A stretch of DNA of 64,000 bases from Mycolicibacterium sphagni (GCF_002250655.1 NZ_NOZR01000004.1:62001-126000); one strand, 5' to 3'; numbered from the stretch's first letter, positions 32,844-41,785 are shown. The notes: generated from the sequence alone by a model not told the origin. Translations and numbers: made by a program.

Positions 32844-34001
32844 ATGTCCACCAACGTTCGCTCTGTCCTGCTCTTGTGCTGGCGGGACACCGGCCACCCC
32901 CAGGGTGGCGGCAGCGAAACCTACGTCCAGCGCATCGGCACGCTGCTGGCCGAATCGGGCATCGACGTCACCCTGCGCACCGCCCGGTATCCCGGCGCCC
33001 CCCGGCGCGAGGTCGTCGACGGCGTCACGATCAGCCGCGGCGGCGGGCCCTACAGCGTCTACATCTGGGCAGGGCTGGCCATGGTCGCCGCGCGGCTGCG
33101 GGTCGGCCCGCTGCGGCGGGTGCGTCCCGACGTCGTCATCGACACCCAGAACGGGGTGCCGTTCCTGGCCCGGCTCGCGTTCGGACGGCGGGTGGCCCTC
33201 CTGGTGCACCACTGCCACCGCGAGCAGTGGCCGGTGGCCGGCCGGTTCGTCGGCAGGCTGGGCTGGTTCGTCGAATCGTGGCTGTCACCGCGCATGCACC
33301 GGCGCAACCAGTACGTCACCGTCTCCCTGCCGTCGGCCCGTGACCTGTCCGACCTCGGGGTCGACGCCGCGCGAATCGCCGTGGTCCGCAACGGTCTCGA
33401 CGAGGCGCCGCCGGACACCCTGACGGCCCAGCGGTCGTCGACGCCCCGCGTCGTCGTGCTGTCGAGGCTGGTGCCGCACAAGCAGATCGAGGATGCGCTC
33501 GATGCGGTGGCCGCCCTTCGGTCCCGCATCGCCGACCTGCACCTGGACATCGTCGGTGGCGGCTGGTGGCATGACCGTCTCGTCGAGCGCGCCGACCGTC
33601 TCGGTATCTCCGACGCGGTCACGTTCCACGGCCACGTCGATGACCGGACCAAACACGCTGTCGTACAACAATCCTGGGTGCACGTGCTGCCGTCCCGCAA
33701 GGAAGGCTGGGGGCTGGCCGTCATCGAAGCCGCCCAGCACGCCGTGCCCACCATCGGCTACCGCTCGTCGGGAGGACTGACCGACTCGGTCATCGACGGC
33801 GTGACCGGAGTACTGGTCGACGACCACAACGACTTGGTACATCAGCTCGAACATCTGCTGGCAGAACAGGTCCTGCGTGACGAGCTCGGCGCCAAAGCCA
33901 AAGCCCGCAGCCGGGACTTCTCCTGGCAGCAGAGCGCCGACGCCATGCGGAATGTGCTGGAGGCGGTGCACGTTGGAAACCCTGCCAGCGGTGTGATCTA
34001 A
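32844..34001 (+). CDS. GT4-type glycosyltransferase (Rv0225 ortholog)
   Basis: 385 aa from ATG 32844. GT-B features: LCWRDTGHPQGGGSETYVQR (N-terminal glycine-rich acceptor loop), VVLSRLVPHKQIEDALDAVA (start of the second domain), DIVGGGWWHDRLVERADRLG, VTFHGHVDD and LPSRKEGWGLAVIEAAQHAV, the E-x7-E region that binds the nucleotide sugar. It is a retaining transferase by family. It diverges by 36 bases from the methyltransferase. With php, aftD and the polytopic membrane proteins it belongs to a conserved mycobacterial envelope neighbourhood, which is interrupted here by the microcompartment locus. Confidence 0.88.
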   Translation: MSTNVRSVLLLCWRDTGHPQGGGSETYVQRIGTLLAESGIDVTLRTARYPGAPRREVVDGVTISRGGGPYSVYIWAGLAMVAARLRVGPLRRVRPDVVIDTQNGVPFLARLAFGRRVALLVHHCHREQWPVAGRFVGRLGWFVESWLSPRMHRRNQYVTVSLPSARDLSDLGVDAARIAVVRNGLDEAPPDTLTAQRSSTPRVVVLSRLVPHKQIEDALDAVAALRSRIADLHLDIVGGGWWHDRLVERADRLGISDAVTFHGHVDDRTKHAVVQQSWVHVLPSRKEGWGLAVIEAAQHAVPTIGYRSSGGLTDSVIDGVTGVLVDDHNDLVHQLEHLLAEQVLRDELGAKAKARSRDFSWQQSADAMRNVLEAVHVGNPASGVI

Positions 34002-34017
34002 GAAAAGGAACACCACG

Positions 34018-34404
34018 ATGAGCGACGCGACCCGTCCCAATGCCCTGCAGTACATCGGCTACTCGTACGGCAAGGTCCTGCCCCCGTCGATGCGGGACTG
34101 GGTGCGAAACGATCTTGTGGGCAAGGGCGCCCAGCGCCGGGTCTTCTTCCGGGTGGCCATACCGGCGTTGCTTATTCTGGCGCCGCTGTGGTTGATCCCG
34201 ACGACGGTTTACATGCACCTGGCGATGACCGCCCTGTTGTTTGTGCCCTGCCTGTACTTCACCCACGCCCTGCACAAGATCTACCGCGCGCATCGGCTGC
34301 GCCAGCACGGGCTGGATCCAGAGCTGGTCGACGAGGCCGCCCGTCAACGCCACGCGGCCATCCACGACGAGTACAACAAACGCTATGGGCCGCCGCAAAA
34401 CTGA
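34018..34404 (+). CDS. Small two-helix membrane protein (DUF5313-like)
   Basis: 128 aa. After a polar start containing ALQYIGYSYGKVLPPSMRDW come two adjacent membrane helices (VAIPALLILAPLWLIPTTVY and LAMTALLFVPCLYFTHALHK), then a basic/acidic helical tail ending YNKRYGPPQN. The N-terminal pattern with Y-G-x-x-LP resembles DUF5313, a mycobacterial family of unknown function. Sixteen bases separate it from the glycosyltransferase, with a ribosome site (AAGGAA), so it is probably co-transcribed. It converges with the diol dehydratase reactivase gene. Confidence 0.72.
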   Translation: MSDATRPNALQYIGYSYGKVLPPSMRDWVRNDLVGKGAQRRVFFRVAIPALLILAPLWLIPTTVYMHLAMTALLFVPCLYFTHALHKIYRAHRLRQHGLDPELVDEAARQRHAAIHDEYNKRYGPPQN

Positions 34405-34426
34405 CTGCTGACCCGGCCGGGGCTGC

Positions 34427-36127
34427 TCAGACCGTGTCGGCGTATAGATGCACCAGCCCGGACGCAACGGCGTAGCGCGGCCCGTGCAGCCCGTCGACGT
34501 CGGCCCGCCCGACGGCGACCGGAACGTTGCGCAGCGATTCGCCCACCGTCCGCAGCAGCTCGTCATCGAGGGCGCCGCCGCCGGCCAGCACCAGGGCAAT
34601 CGGCGGCCGGTCGAAGGCTTTCAGGCAGCGGGCGATGTTGGCCGCGACGGTCTGCTGCTTGACCGCCAGCCGAAGGCTCCGCCACTCCTCGGCTGCCAGC
34701 CGGTTGGAGAACGGGACCAGCCCGGCGCTTCCGCGAGTACACAACCGGCCGATCGCCTCGGGCGGGGCCGGTGCGTCCAGGAACACCCGGCGACCGTCTT
34801 CCTCGTGGGCGATGTGCGGTCCTTCGACCCGGATCGCCGGCGAGCGTTTGACTTGTTCAGCCAGCGCGCGGGGAACACCGAGGGTGGCCGCGACGGCCGT
34901 GGTGATGGCCTCGCCCGCCCCGGCGGCCACCACTTCCTGGTCGGGGCCGATCACATCGATGGTGCCGCCGCCGATGTCGCACACGATCGACCCGGGAGGC
35001 AGATGGGGGGTGGTGTGGGCACCGCGCGCGGCCGCCCGCGGCTCCGAGGCGATGGTCCGGGCCGGGCGGCCGCACATCTGCTGCAGGGTGAGCGCGGCAT
35101 CGGCGACCTCGTCGGCGGCCAGCAGCGCGACGATGGTGCCGCCGGTTTCCACGATCCCGCGGCGCAGCCACGCTCCGTCGTCGATCGCCCTGAGGTTGGT
35201 GAAATAGGCGTCGTCGACGGCGATTCCGTGGACGGCCGACGGCAGGGCGGCCAGCCGCACGCCGACCACCGTCCCGGGCGGACGGACCCGCAGCAAGCTC
35301 TCCGCCTCGGCCGGCGAATAACGTTGCACGACACCGTCAACCCGGCACTCCGCGTAGTCGTCGTCGGCCGCCGGTGGTGCGGGCTGGTCGGAGCGCAGGG
35401 TCACCGCGATCGCCGGGGAGTCGGCGAGCTCGCGGGTGAACTCGGCAATCCGGTGGATGTGCTCGTGGCCGATCTCCAGGGCCGCGGACAGCGCGATCGG
35501 GTCGGCCAAGGCGCGGTACGAGCGCCCCTCGGCCACCACTTCGATCGCCACCGGTGCGCCGCGCTGTAGGCCGACAAGGTCGACCTCGTCGACGACCGGC
35601 ACGCCGCCGGGAATCCGGTTGGCGATCAGCACCGCCTCATCGCGTTCGGCGATCACCCCGGCGACCTGCCAGCCACGGTCCATGGCCTGGGTTATCTCCC
35701 GGGCGGCCACCTCGAAGTCGACCGTCGAATCGACCGAAACGACGATCCGTCCGGTGGCCACCGGGCCGTTGAGGTCGGCAAGCGGGACGTGGGCCCCGAC
35801 GCCCGATCCCGCTCCGGCCGGGGTGCTCGCGCTGGGGCGGCGCAGGTTTCGCACCGGGCAATGGGGCGGTGTCGGTGGCGGCAGCGGCGCCGTCGCCGTA
35901 TCGACCGGCCGTAGCGCCGACAGGACGATCTCGTCGACACGGATCTCTGCCTGGACCTCGAGCTTGTGCAGCAGCGCCGCCGCACCGGCCAGGGAGTCCG
36001 GGGACCCCTTGCGCCCACGGGTCGGTGCTTGTCCATGGCAGACCTGCGCCAACGGCCCGGGACCCACCCGCGCAACAACGATCTCGGTGGTGTGATTTCC
36101 GACATCGATACCGGCAACCACGCTCAA
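34427..36127 (-). CDS. pduG: Diol dehydratase reactivase, large (ATPase) subunit
   Basis: 566 aa. The actin-like ATPase pattern is visible in VVAGIDVGNHTTEIVVAR (phosphate 1), SIVCDIGGGTIDVIGPDQEV (phosphate 2) and IALVLAGGGALDDELL (adenosine). The mid-region ITQAMDRGWQVAGVIAERDE is characteristic of DdrA/PduG. These factors exchange inactivated cobalamin out of B12-dependent diol or glycerol dehydratase. It starts four bases inside the pduE end and is last of the four-gene permease-dehydratase operon. The normal small partner (DdrB/PduH) is not found in this operon, which is odd for the family. Confidence 0.85.
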   Translation of the reverse strand: MSVVAGIDVGNHTTEIVVARVGPGPLAQVCHGQAPTRGRKGSPDSLAGAAALLHKLEVQAEIRVDEIVLSALRPVDTATAPLPPPTPPHCPVRNLRRPSASTPAGAGSGVGAHVPLADLNGPVATGRIVVSVDSTVDFEVAAREITQAMDRGWQVAGVIAERDEAVLIANRIPGGVPVVDEVDLVGLQRGAPVAIEVVAEGRSYRALADPIALSAALEIGHEHIHRIAEFTRELADSPAIAVTLRSDQPAPPAADDDYAECRVDGVVQRYSPAEAESLLRVRPPGTVVGVRLAALPSAVHGIAVDDAYFTNLRAIDDGAWLRRGIVETGGTIVALLAADEVADAALTLQQMCGRPARTIASEPRAAARGAHTTPHLPPGSIVCDIGGGTIDVIGPDQEVVAAGAGEAITTAVAATLGVPRALAEQVKRSPAIRVEGPHIAHEEDGRRVFLDAPAPPEAIGRLCTRGSAGLVPFSNRLAAEEWRSLRLAVKQQTVAANIARCLKAFDRPPIALVLAGGGALDDELLRTVGESLRNVPVAVGRADVDGLHGPRYAVASGLVHLYADTV

Positions 36128-36459
36128 CGCAGCAGACCCCGCCGCTGGTAGACGGTCGCCGCATGGCGGACCAACTGCGCGCAGCGGCCGGCGCCGCGCG
36201 AGTCCAACGCGGCCCCGAGTGCCTCGAGTTCCTGCGCCGTCGACCGGTGGGGGCGCAGCGCTTCGTAGAGGTCCATCACCTCATCGTCAGGCATCGTCGC
36301 CAATTCAGCTGCGCGCAAGAAGTTCTCGGCCAGCTGCGGGTTGCCGCCCGCCGCCGCGACCGAGGCCTGATGTGCCAGCGTTGCGGGATCCATCCGCAGA
36401 TCCGACAGACTCAGCTTGCCGTCGACCGCCGCCTCGACGGTGTAGGGATTCTCGGTCAT
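36124..36459 (-). CDS. pduE: B12-dependent diol dehydratase small subunit
   Basis: 111 aa from ATG 36459, which overlaps the large-medium subunit stop by four bases. Family landmarks are LRMDPATLAHQASVAAAGGN, NFLRAAELATMPDDEVMDLY and EALRPHRSTAQELEALGAAL. It is shorter than the Pdu enteric type (about 170 aa) and lacks the N-terminal extension that targets PduE to the microcompartment. It completes the dehydratase that turns 1,2-propanediol into propionaldehyde with adenosylcobalamin. Overlaps on both sides show strict co-translation. Confidence 0.85.
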   Translation of the reverse strand: MTENPYTVEAAVDGKLSLSDLRMDPATLAHQASVAAAGGNPQLAENFLRAAELATMPDDEVMDLYEALRPHRSTAQELEALGAALDSRGAGRCAQLVRHAATVYQRRGLLR

Positions 36460-38786
36460 GCGCGAACCGCATCGATCGTTACCGGGGGTTCGCCGGGCTC
36501 GCATGCCGCGCGTTCGAGCGCGACCAGCGCCACCGCGCGGGCGTGGTACCGCGCCGAGATCGACTCGTCGGTGCCGCCGGTGAAGATCGGCACCGGCGCC
36601 ATGCCCTTGGCGTGGCGCGCGGCGTTCTTACCCAGCTGCCGGTACATGTCAGCGTCGAGCAGGGGGGCGACGCTGAACAGTTCGAGGTTGGCCAGAGGGG
36701 CCAGGTCGCGGCGGTGTATCAGTGCAGTTCCCTTGCCTTGCAATCCAATTCCGATCCCCGAGCCCGACAGCTTGGCCGCGGTCAACCCGATCAGGCCGAC
36801 GTCGATCGTCGAGCGGACGCGGACCAGTCGCGCCACGCAGCCCTCCTCTTCCAGTCCGGCCTCGATTTGCCGCAGGACTTCACCGACCGTCAGCCCGCAC
36901 AGGGTGAGCCAGACGCTGCGGCCCAGCGCGGGGGACAGGCCGATGCATACCTCTCGCGGATCGCTGCCCTGCCGGGCGTTCTCAACGGGAGTCAGCGTGA
37001 TGTGCCCGCGATGCTCGTCCTGGTCGGCGGTCAGTTCAGCTGCCGTCCGTGCCTGCCTGATTTCGTCGATCTCCGCGCGGCGGGCGGCCGAGAGCACGTA
37101 CCCGGTGCCCGGTCCCGCGTAGTCGTTGGGGTCGGTGAGCTTGGAGAGCACCCGGAAGTTCTCGTCGAAGATGGCCGAGGTCTGCAACTGGTCGCCACGC
37201 AGCCGCTCGGCGGTCAGCCGCATGATCGCCTCGGCTTCGGCCTCGAAACCGGTGCGGTGCAGCGAGGCGGCCACGTCGAAGACCGTCAGCTGTCGGGCCT
37301 CGATGGCTGCCGCCGCCTCCGCCACCATCTTGGGGTGGCCAGCCGAGAGGTCGCGAGAGCCGTTGGCCACCACCACCTCGTCGACCCGGGCGTCGTCGTA
37401 GTCGGCCAGACCGAGGTCGCGGTAGACGGCCTGCACGGCGGTCGCGGCCCGGCGTCTTACCTGGGCCAGGTGCTCGGCTGACACGGTGCGTAGCCCGCCG
37501 TCCGCGCCCCAGTCCCGCTGCAGCACCAGGAAGTCGTCCATGTCGTCGGAGTTGAAGTTCGACAACGCGAATGCGTTGTCGTACCGGGGAATCGAGCCGA
37601 AGCCGGAGAAGACGAAATCGGCCCCGGCGAGCAGGACGGGCAGGGTGTGAGCGCTGCGGCGGATGTCGGACTCGGAGATGAGATTGTCGTTGCCCGCACA
37701 TGATTCGAGATCGCGCAGCATCACCATCAGGTTTTCGGCGAGCAGCTCTTTCATGCCCTCCGGCACCGATGCGACCACCCCGACGCCGTCGATTCCACCG
37801 TTCTGCACGCCCTGCGATCCCAGCGCCCGGGCAAGCGACACGCACCGCGATTCCAGATACAGGATGGAGCACTTCTCGGCCGCGCCCATGAGGACCTCGG
37901 CACCACCGCCGCTGGTGACCCTCATCTTGAGGCCGCGGGAGGCGTAGGCGGAGGTGAGGATCGCCTTGGAGAACGGGGTGTCGTCACCGTCGACGAACAC
38001 CTGCTCGGTGCCGTAAATCGAGATCGTCTCGGCATAGCTGGTCAAGCCGCGCAAGCCCAGCCGGAGTTCGAGGGCTTCCTCGATCGAGCACTGGGCCAGC
38101 GCGCCGGGCACCCCCACCTGGCTGCCGATCAACAGCGCCACCGCATTCGACGGTGCGTCGCCCAGCACGGGCACCGTGGTCTCGACTTCGCGGAAGCCGT
38201 AGGCCACCGCGCTCGCCGCGTCGGCGGCGATCAGTAGCGGGTCGTCGAGCTGGTTGGTGACATGCGCCTGGTTGCTCGGGGTGCGCCTGGCTCGCATCTT
38301 GGCCATCGCCATCTGCATCTCGACCGGCGTCTGCATGGCCACGACCCGGGCCAGTTTGGCCGGGGTGGTACCGCCGATGAGGCGGACCACCTCGGACCGG
38401 GGCACGCTGATGTCGACCGCCATCCGGGCCAAGGTGGCGTCGTCGAGAGCCATCGCTTCGGCGGCGGCCGCCAGGTCGATGCCATGCCGGGCGATGAACT
38501 CGTCGATGACGTCGAAGTCGGCGGCCGGTTTGCCGTCGAGTTCGACGACGACGCCATCGCGAACCACCAGCGATGGCGCGGGATCGTAAGGGCTGTGCAT
38601 TGCGGCCAGGCCCAGCTCAGGGTTGGCCACGCTGAAGCCGTCGAGGTTGACCGGCTTGGCGTCCAGGATGCGCATTCGCCCCTGGTCGAGGTCCTTCGGG
38701 TGGTGCTGCTCGGATTGGCCATCCTGTGGCAGGGCCACGGTGTCGGTCCTCCTTGGTCCTCGAGCCAGGGGCGAAGTGTCGCTCAT
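36456..38786 (-). CDS. pduCD: B12-dependent diol/glycerol dehydratase, fused large and medium subunits
   Basis: 776 aa. Residues ~35-565 are the large subunit (PduC/DhaB type), with VNLDGFSVANPELGLAAMHS, MQMAMAKMRARRTPSNQAHV, GVQNGGIDGVGVVASVPEGM and SGFGSIPRYDNAFALSNFNS. After a linker, ~595-775 is the medium subunit (PduD type), with REVCIGLSPALGRSVW, SGSGIGIGLQGKGTALIHRR and NARHAKGMAPVPI-like text (written AARHAKGMAPVPIF here). Fusion fixes 1:1 stoichiometry. The first ~35 residues are polar, with no amphipathic encapsulation helix. The reaction is 1,2-propanediol (or glycerol) to the aldehyde. It lies nine bases after the permease gene. Confidence 0.9.
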   Translation of the reverse strand: MSDTSPLARGPRRTDTVALPQDGQSEQHHPKDLDQGRMRILDAKPVNLDGFSVANPELGLAAMHSPYDPAPSLVVRDGVVVELDGKPAADFDVIDEFIARHGIDLAAAAEAMALDDATLARMAVDISVPRSEVVRLIGGTTPAKLARVVAMQTPVEMQMAMAKMRARRTPSNQAHVTNQLDDPLLIAADAASAVAYGFREVETTVPVLGDAPSNAVALLIGSQVGVPGALAQCSIEEALELRLGLRGLTSYAETISIYGTEQVFVDGDDTPFSKAILTSAYASRGLKMRVTSGGGAEVLMGAAEKCSILYLESRCVSLARALGSQGVQNGGIDGVGVVASVPEGMKELLAENLMVMLRDLESCAGNDNLISESDIRRSAHTLPVLLAGADFVFSGFGSIPRYDNAFALSNFNSDDMDDFLVLQRDWGADGGLRTVSAEHLAQVRRRAATAVQAVYRDLGLADYDDARVDEVVVANGSRDLSAGHPKMVAEAAAAIEARQLTVFDVAASLHRTGFEAEAEAIMRLTAERLRGDQLQTSAIFDENFRVLSKLTDPNDYAGPGTGYVLSAARRAEIDEIRQARTAAELTADQDEHRGHITLTPVENARQGSDPREVCIGLSPALGRSVWLTLCGLTVGEVLRQIEAGLEEEGCVARLVRVRSTIDVGLIGLTAAKLSGSGIGIGLQGKGTALIHRRDLAPLANLELFSVAPLLDADMYRQLGKNAARHAKGMAPVPIFTGGTDESISARYHARAVALVALERAACEPGEPPVTIDAVRA

Positions 38787-38795
38787 CGCCAGTCG

Positions 38796-40331
38796 CTATT
38801 CGCGAATCGCGGTGTCTTCGAAAACAATACGGCCGATCAATTCGTAGCGTCGGGGGTCACGCAGTTTGAAGTACAGCGCAGTGCCCGCCCCAAAGACGAA
38901 CAGCCCGACCACGATCCACGGTGTCAGCTTGAACAGCAACGTCCCGGACGCGGTGCCCGCGGCGGCGTCTTTGTGCTCCCACAGCAGATAGACGACATAG
39001 AGCATGCCGATCCCGCCGAGCATGGGTGCCACGAGAGTGCGGAACCAGTGCTTGCTGACCGGATGGTTCTTGCGGATGTGAAAGTAGCTGACCACCGAGA
39101 ACGCGCACAGCGACTGGACGATCATGATCGCCATCGTGCCGAGGATCGCCAGCAGGGTGTACATGTCCAGGTAGGGATCCATCCCGGCGGCAAGGAACGC
39201 CAGGATGATCACCAGCGTGATCCCGCTCTGCACGAAGGATGCGACGTAGGGCGAGCCGTGCTTGGGGTGCGTGGCGCCGATGGTCCGCTGAAGGTACTTC
39301 GACAGTCCCTCGCGCCCTAGGGCGTAAAGGTAACGCGACGCGCAGTTATGGAACGCCATGCCGCACGCGAACGAACCGGTGACCAACAGGACGTTGAACA
39401 TCGTGATGGCCCAGCCGCCGTAGTAATTGCGCACCGGCCCGAAGAAGATCTCCGATGCGGTGTCGGCGTCCTGAGCGAGCTCGACCGACTTCTGCGGTCC
39501 GGTGCCGGCGATGGCCATCCAGGAGACGAAGACGTAGAACAACCCGACGCCGATAACGCTGAACATGGTGGCCCGGGGAATGATCTTCTTGGGCTCGCGG
39601 GACTCCTCGCCATACATTGCCGTGGACTCGAATCCGACCCACGACCAAAAAGCGAAGAACAAGCCGAGGCCGGCGCTGGCGCCGGCGATGCCGGCGGCCG
39701 GGCTGAACGCGCCGGCCGGGTTGATCGTCTCCGAGACAGCGAAGCCCTGGGGGCCGCCGCCATGGACAAGTACCGCGACCGCTCCGAGTGCCAGCATGAC
39801 GATCTCCGTCACCAGGAACACGCCGAGCACCTTGGCGGTGAGGTTCACGTCGAAGTAGGTGAGGATCGCGTTGAGCGCCAGCATGCCCAGTGCGGGAACG
39901 ATCCATGGAATCGACATGTGGAACTGGGACTCGAGCAGATTCTTGAAGAAGAACGAGAAGATGCCGATGAGCGATCCCTCGAACACCACGTAGGCCATGG
40001 TGATCAGCGCTCCGCTGGCCAGGCCGACGATCTTGCCCAGGCCGTGGGCGATGTAGCCGTAGAAGGCGCCGGTGGTGGTGATGTGCTTGGCCATCGTCGC
40101 GTAACCCACGGCGAACAGCGCCAGAACGATGGTGGCGACCAGGTAGCCGGCCGGTGCGTGTGAACCATTACCAAAACCGACTGCGATCGGCACGTTGCCA
40201 ACCATTGCGGTGATCGGCGCGGCCGTGGCGACCGCCATGAAGATCACGCCCACGGTTCCGACCGCGTTGCGTTTGAGTAGCTGTACGTTGTCGCCCGAAC
40301 TCTTCTCGGGTGTTGTGGCTTGATCGGTCAT
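38796..40331 (-). CDS. APC-superfamily amino acid/amine permease
   Basis: 511 aa from ATG 40331 (an upstream in-frame start is not needed). About twelve to fourteen membrane helices are visible; the APC consensus GTVGVIFMAVATAAPITAMV is in helix 1 and FAFWSWVGFESTAMYGEESR in the helix 6 region, with EPKKIIPRATM after it. Such permeases take up amino acids or amino alcohols. RMM microcompartment loci usually carry an APC permease, thought to import 1-amino-2-propanol. Here it is the first gene of the operon that continues with diol dehydratase, and it faces the RMM operon. Confidence 0.87.
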   Translation of the reverse strand: MTDQATTPEKSSGDNVQLLKRNAVGTVGVIFMAVATAAPITAMVGNVPIAVGFGNGSHAPAGYLVATIVLALFAVGYATMAKHITTTGAFYGYIAHGLGKIVGLASGALITMAYVVFEGSLIGIFSFFFKNLLESQFHMSIPWIVPALGMLALNAILTYFDVNLTAKVLGVFLVTEIVMLALGAVAVLVHGGGPQGFAVSETINPAGAFSPAAGIAGASAGLGLFFAFWSWVGFESTAMYGEESREPKKIIPRATMFSVIGVGLFYVFVSWMAIAGTGPQKSVELAQDADTASEIFFGPVRNYYGGWAITMFNVLLVTGSFACGMAFHNCASRYLYALGREGLSKYLQRTIGATHPKHGSPYVASFVQSGITLVIILAFLAAGMDPYLDMYTLLAILGTMAIMIVQSLCAFSVVSYFHIRKNHPVSKHWFRTLVAPMLGGIGMLYVVYLLWEHKDAAAGTASGTLLFKLTPWIVVGLFVFGAGTALYFKLRDPRRYELIGRIVFEDTAIRE

Positions 40332-40402
40332 CGAGTACTGGGACCTTTCCAGATGTACGGTGGAACGTCGGATGTGGCCCACGCCACAGCGAACGTCCGT
40401 AT

Positions 40403-40417
40403 ATTGGCACTACCAAT
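40403..40417. promoter_or_regulatory. Palindromic operator 1, likely for the GntR regulator
   Basis: ATTGGCACTACCAAT, read on the minus strand as ATTGGTAGTGCCAAT, shares 13 of 15 bases with the site just before the gntR gene (47553-47567). It lies 72 bases before the permease start, between candidate elements TTGCCA (40429 to 40424) and CAATAT (40406 to 40401) of a leftward promoter, a good position for repression. Confidence 0.65.
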
Positions 40418-40440
40418 ACGGCTTGGCAAGACCCAATTTC

Positions 40441-40460
40441 GACCATTGACATAAATGGTC
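40441..40460. promoter_or_regulatory. 20-bp palindrome over the -35 of the microcompartment promoter
   Basis: GACCATTGACATAAATGGTC has perfect seven-base arms and a six-base spacer. The spacer and left arm contain the -35 hexamer TTGACA, so a bound protein would block RNA polymerase. It is unlike the ATTGG-type site 1, so either the same GntR binds two forms or a second regulator is involved. Confidence 0.6.
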
Positions 40461-40474
40461 AATCCATTTAGGTT
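40446..40474 (+). promoter_or_regulatory. Sigma-A-type promoter of the microcompartment operon
   Basis: TTGACA at 40446-40451, a 17-base spacer and TAGGTT at 40469-40474 make a near-ideal housekeeping promoter for the rightward operon. Transcription would start near 40481, leaving a leader of about 24 bases with GAGGAG before the ATG at 40505. Confidence 0.65.
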
Positions 40475-40504
40475 CGGATCCGTTGACAGCGTGTGAGGAG
40501 CCGC

Positions 40505-41785
40505 ATGCACGACTACGGAACATTCGCGTTCGACTCCAAGGCCGACGTGTTGGAGCGGGCGAAGACGTTTTGGAATCCGGACAAGACTCAGTTTTGGACG
40601 GATGCCGGCGTCGACCTGGTGATTGATCGCCGTGAAGGCTACTTCCTGTGGGATATGGGTGGGCGTCGACTCATCGACATGCACCTCAACGGTGGCACCT
40701 ACAACCTCGGGCATCGCAATCCTGAAGTGGTGCAGGCACTTACCGAAGGTATGCAGTACTTCGATGTCGGTAACCACCACTTCCCCTCGGTCGCCCGAAC
40801 GGCCTTGGCGCAGAAGCTGGTTGAGTCCGCACCCGACTCGATCACCAAGGTCGCGTTCGGTTCCGGTGGCGGCGAGGCGATCGACATCGCGCTCAAGAGC
40901 GCCCGGCACGCCACCCAGCGGCGCAAGATCGTCTCGATCGTCAAGGCCTACCACGGTCACACCGGGCTGGCGGTCGCCACCGGAGACGACCGGTTCGCCA
41001 AACTCTTCCTCGCCGACCGCCCCGACGAGTTCATTCAGGTACCGTTCGGCGACGTCGGTGCGATGGAACAAGCGCTTTCCGGCAACGACGTCGCTGCCGT
41101 CATCATGGAGACCATCCCGGCCACCTATGGATTCCCGCTGCCCCCACCGGGATACCTCGAGGCGGTCAAAGGTCTGACCGAGAAGTACGGCGCGCTCTAC
41201 ATTGCCGACGAAGTGCAGACCGGCCTCATGCGCACCGGTGAGATGTGGGCGATCACCAAACATGGAATCGAACCCGACATCATCGTCACCGGCAAGGGCC
41301 TGTCCGGCGGCATGTATCCAATCACCGCCGCCATGCTGGGTGATCGAGCGTCGCAGTGGCTGAATCAAGATGGGTTCGGCCATATCTCGACCTTCGGCGG
41401 CGCCGAACTCGGTTGTGTGGCCGCCATCAAGACGCTGGAAATCTGCGGCCGCCCCGAAGTGCGGTCCATGGTTCATTACATCGCCGACCTTTTCAGTGCC
41501 GGGCTCGCGCGCATTCAGAGCGACTACCCCGACTGGTTCGTCGGCATCCGGCAGAACGGAGTGGTCATCGGGCTGGAGTTCAACCACCCCGAGGGAGCCA
41601 AGTTTGTGATGCGAGAGCTGTACGAAAACGGTGTGTGGGCGATCTTCTCGACCCTGGATCCCCGTGTACTGCAGTTCAAGCCGGGCCTGCTGCTGGGGCG
41701 TGACCTATGCGAGGACGTGCTGGACCGGGTCGATGTCGCAGTGGGACGGGCCCGCACGGCCGCGATTGGAGGGAGACGATCATGA
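40505..41785 (+). CDS. Class III aminotransferase-fold enzyme, probable amino-alcohol-phosphate phospho-lyase
   Basis: 426 aa from ATG 40505 with GAGGAG four bases before it. PLP-enzyme landmarks: FGSGGGEAIDIALKSARHAT (phosphate-binding turn), VKAYHGHTGLAVATGD, LYIADEVQTGLMRTGE (Asp that binds the pyridine N) and the Schiff-base lysine in IIVTGKGLSGGMYP (about residue 264). In RMM loci this gene is thought to act like ethanolamine-phosphate phospho-lyase, turning 1-amino-2-propanol phosphate into propionaldehyde, ammonia and phosphate. The kinase that makes that substrate is encoded later in the operon. An ordinary transaminase remains possible. Confidence 0.8.
   Translation: MHDYGTFAFDSKADVLERAKTFWNPDKTQFWTDAGVDLVIDRREGYFLWDMGGRRLIDMHLNGGTYNLGHRNPEVVQALTEGMQYFDVGNHHFPSVARTALAQKLVESAPDSITKVAFGSGGGEAIDIALKSARHATQRRKIVSIVKAYHGHTGLAVATGDDRFAKLFLADRPDEFIQVPFGDVGAMEQALSGNDVAAVIMETIPATYGFPLPPPGYLEAVKGLTEKYGALYIADEVQTGLMRTGEMWAITKHGIEPDIIVTGKGLSGGMYPITAAMLGDRASQWLNQDGFGHISTFGGAELGCVAAIKTLEICGRPEVRSMVHYIADLFSAGLARIQSDYPDWFVGIRQNGVVIGLEFNHPEGAKFVMRELYENGVWAIFSTLDPRVLQFKPGLLLGRDLCEDVLDRVDVAVGRARTAAIGGRRS

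Noticed and set aside
40332..40504. Possible cobalamin riboswitch for the B12-dependent dehydratase operon
   Set aside because: The gap is too short for a full B12-box aptamer plus expression platform, and no B12-box-like sequence could be seen; the palindromes explain the space better.
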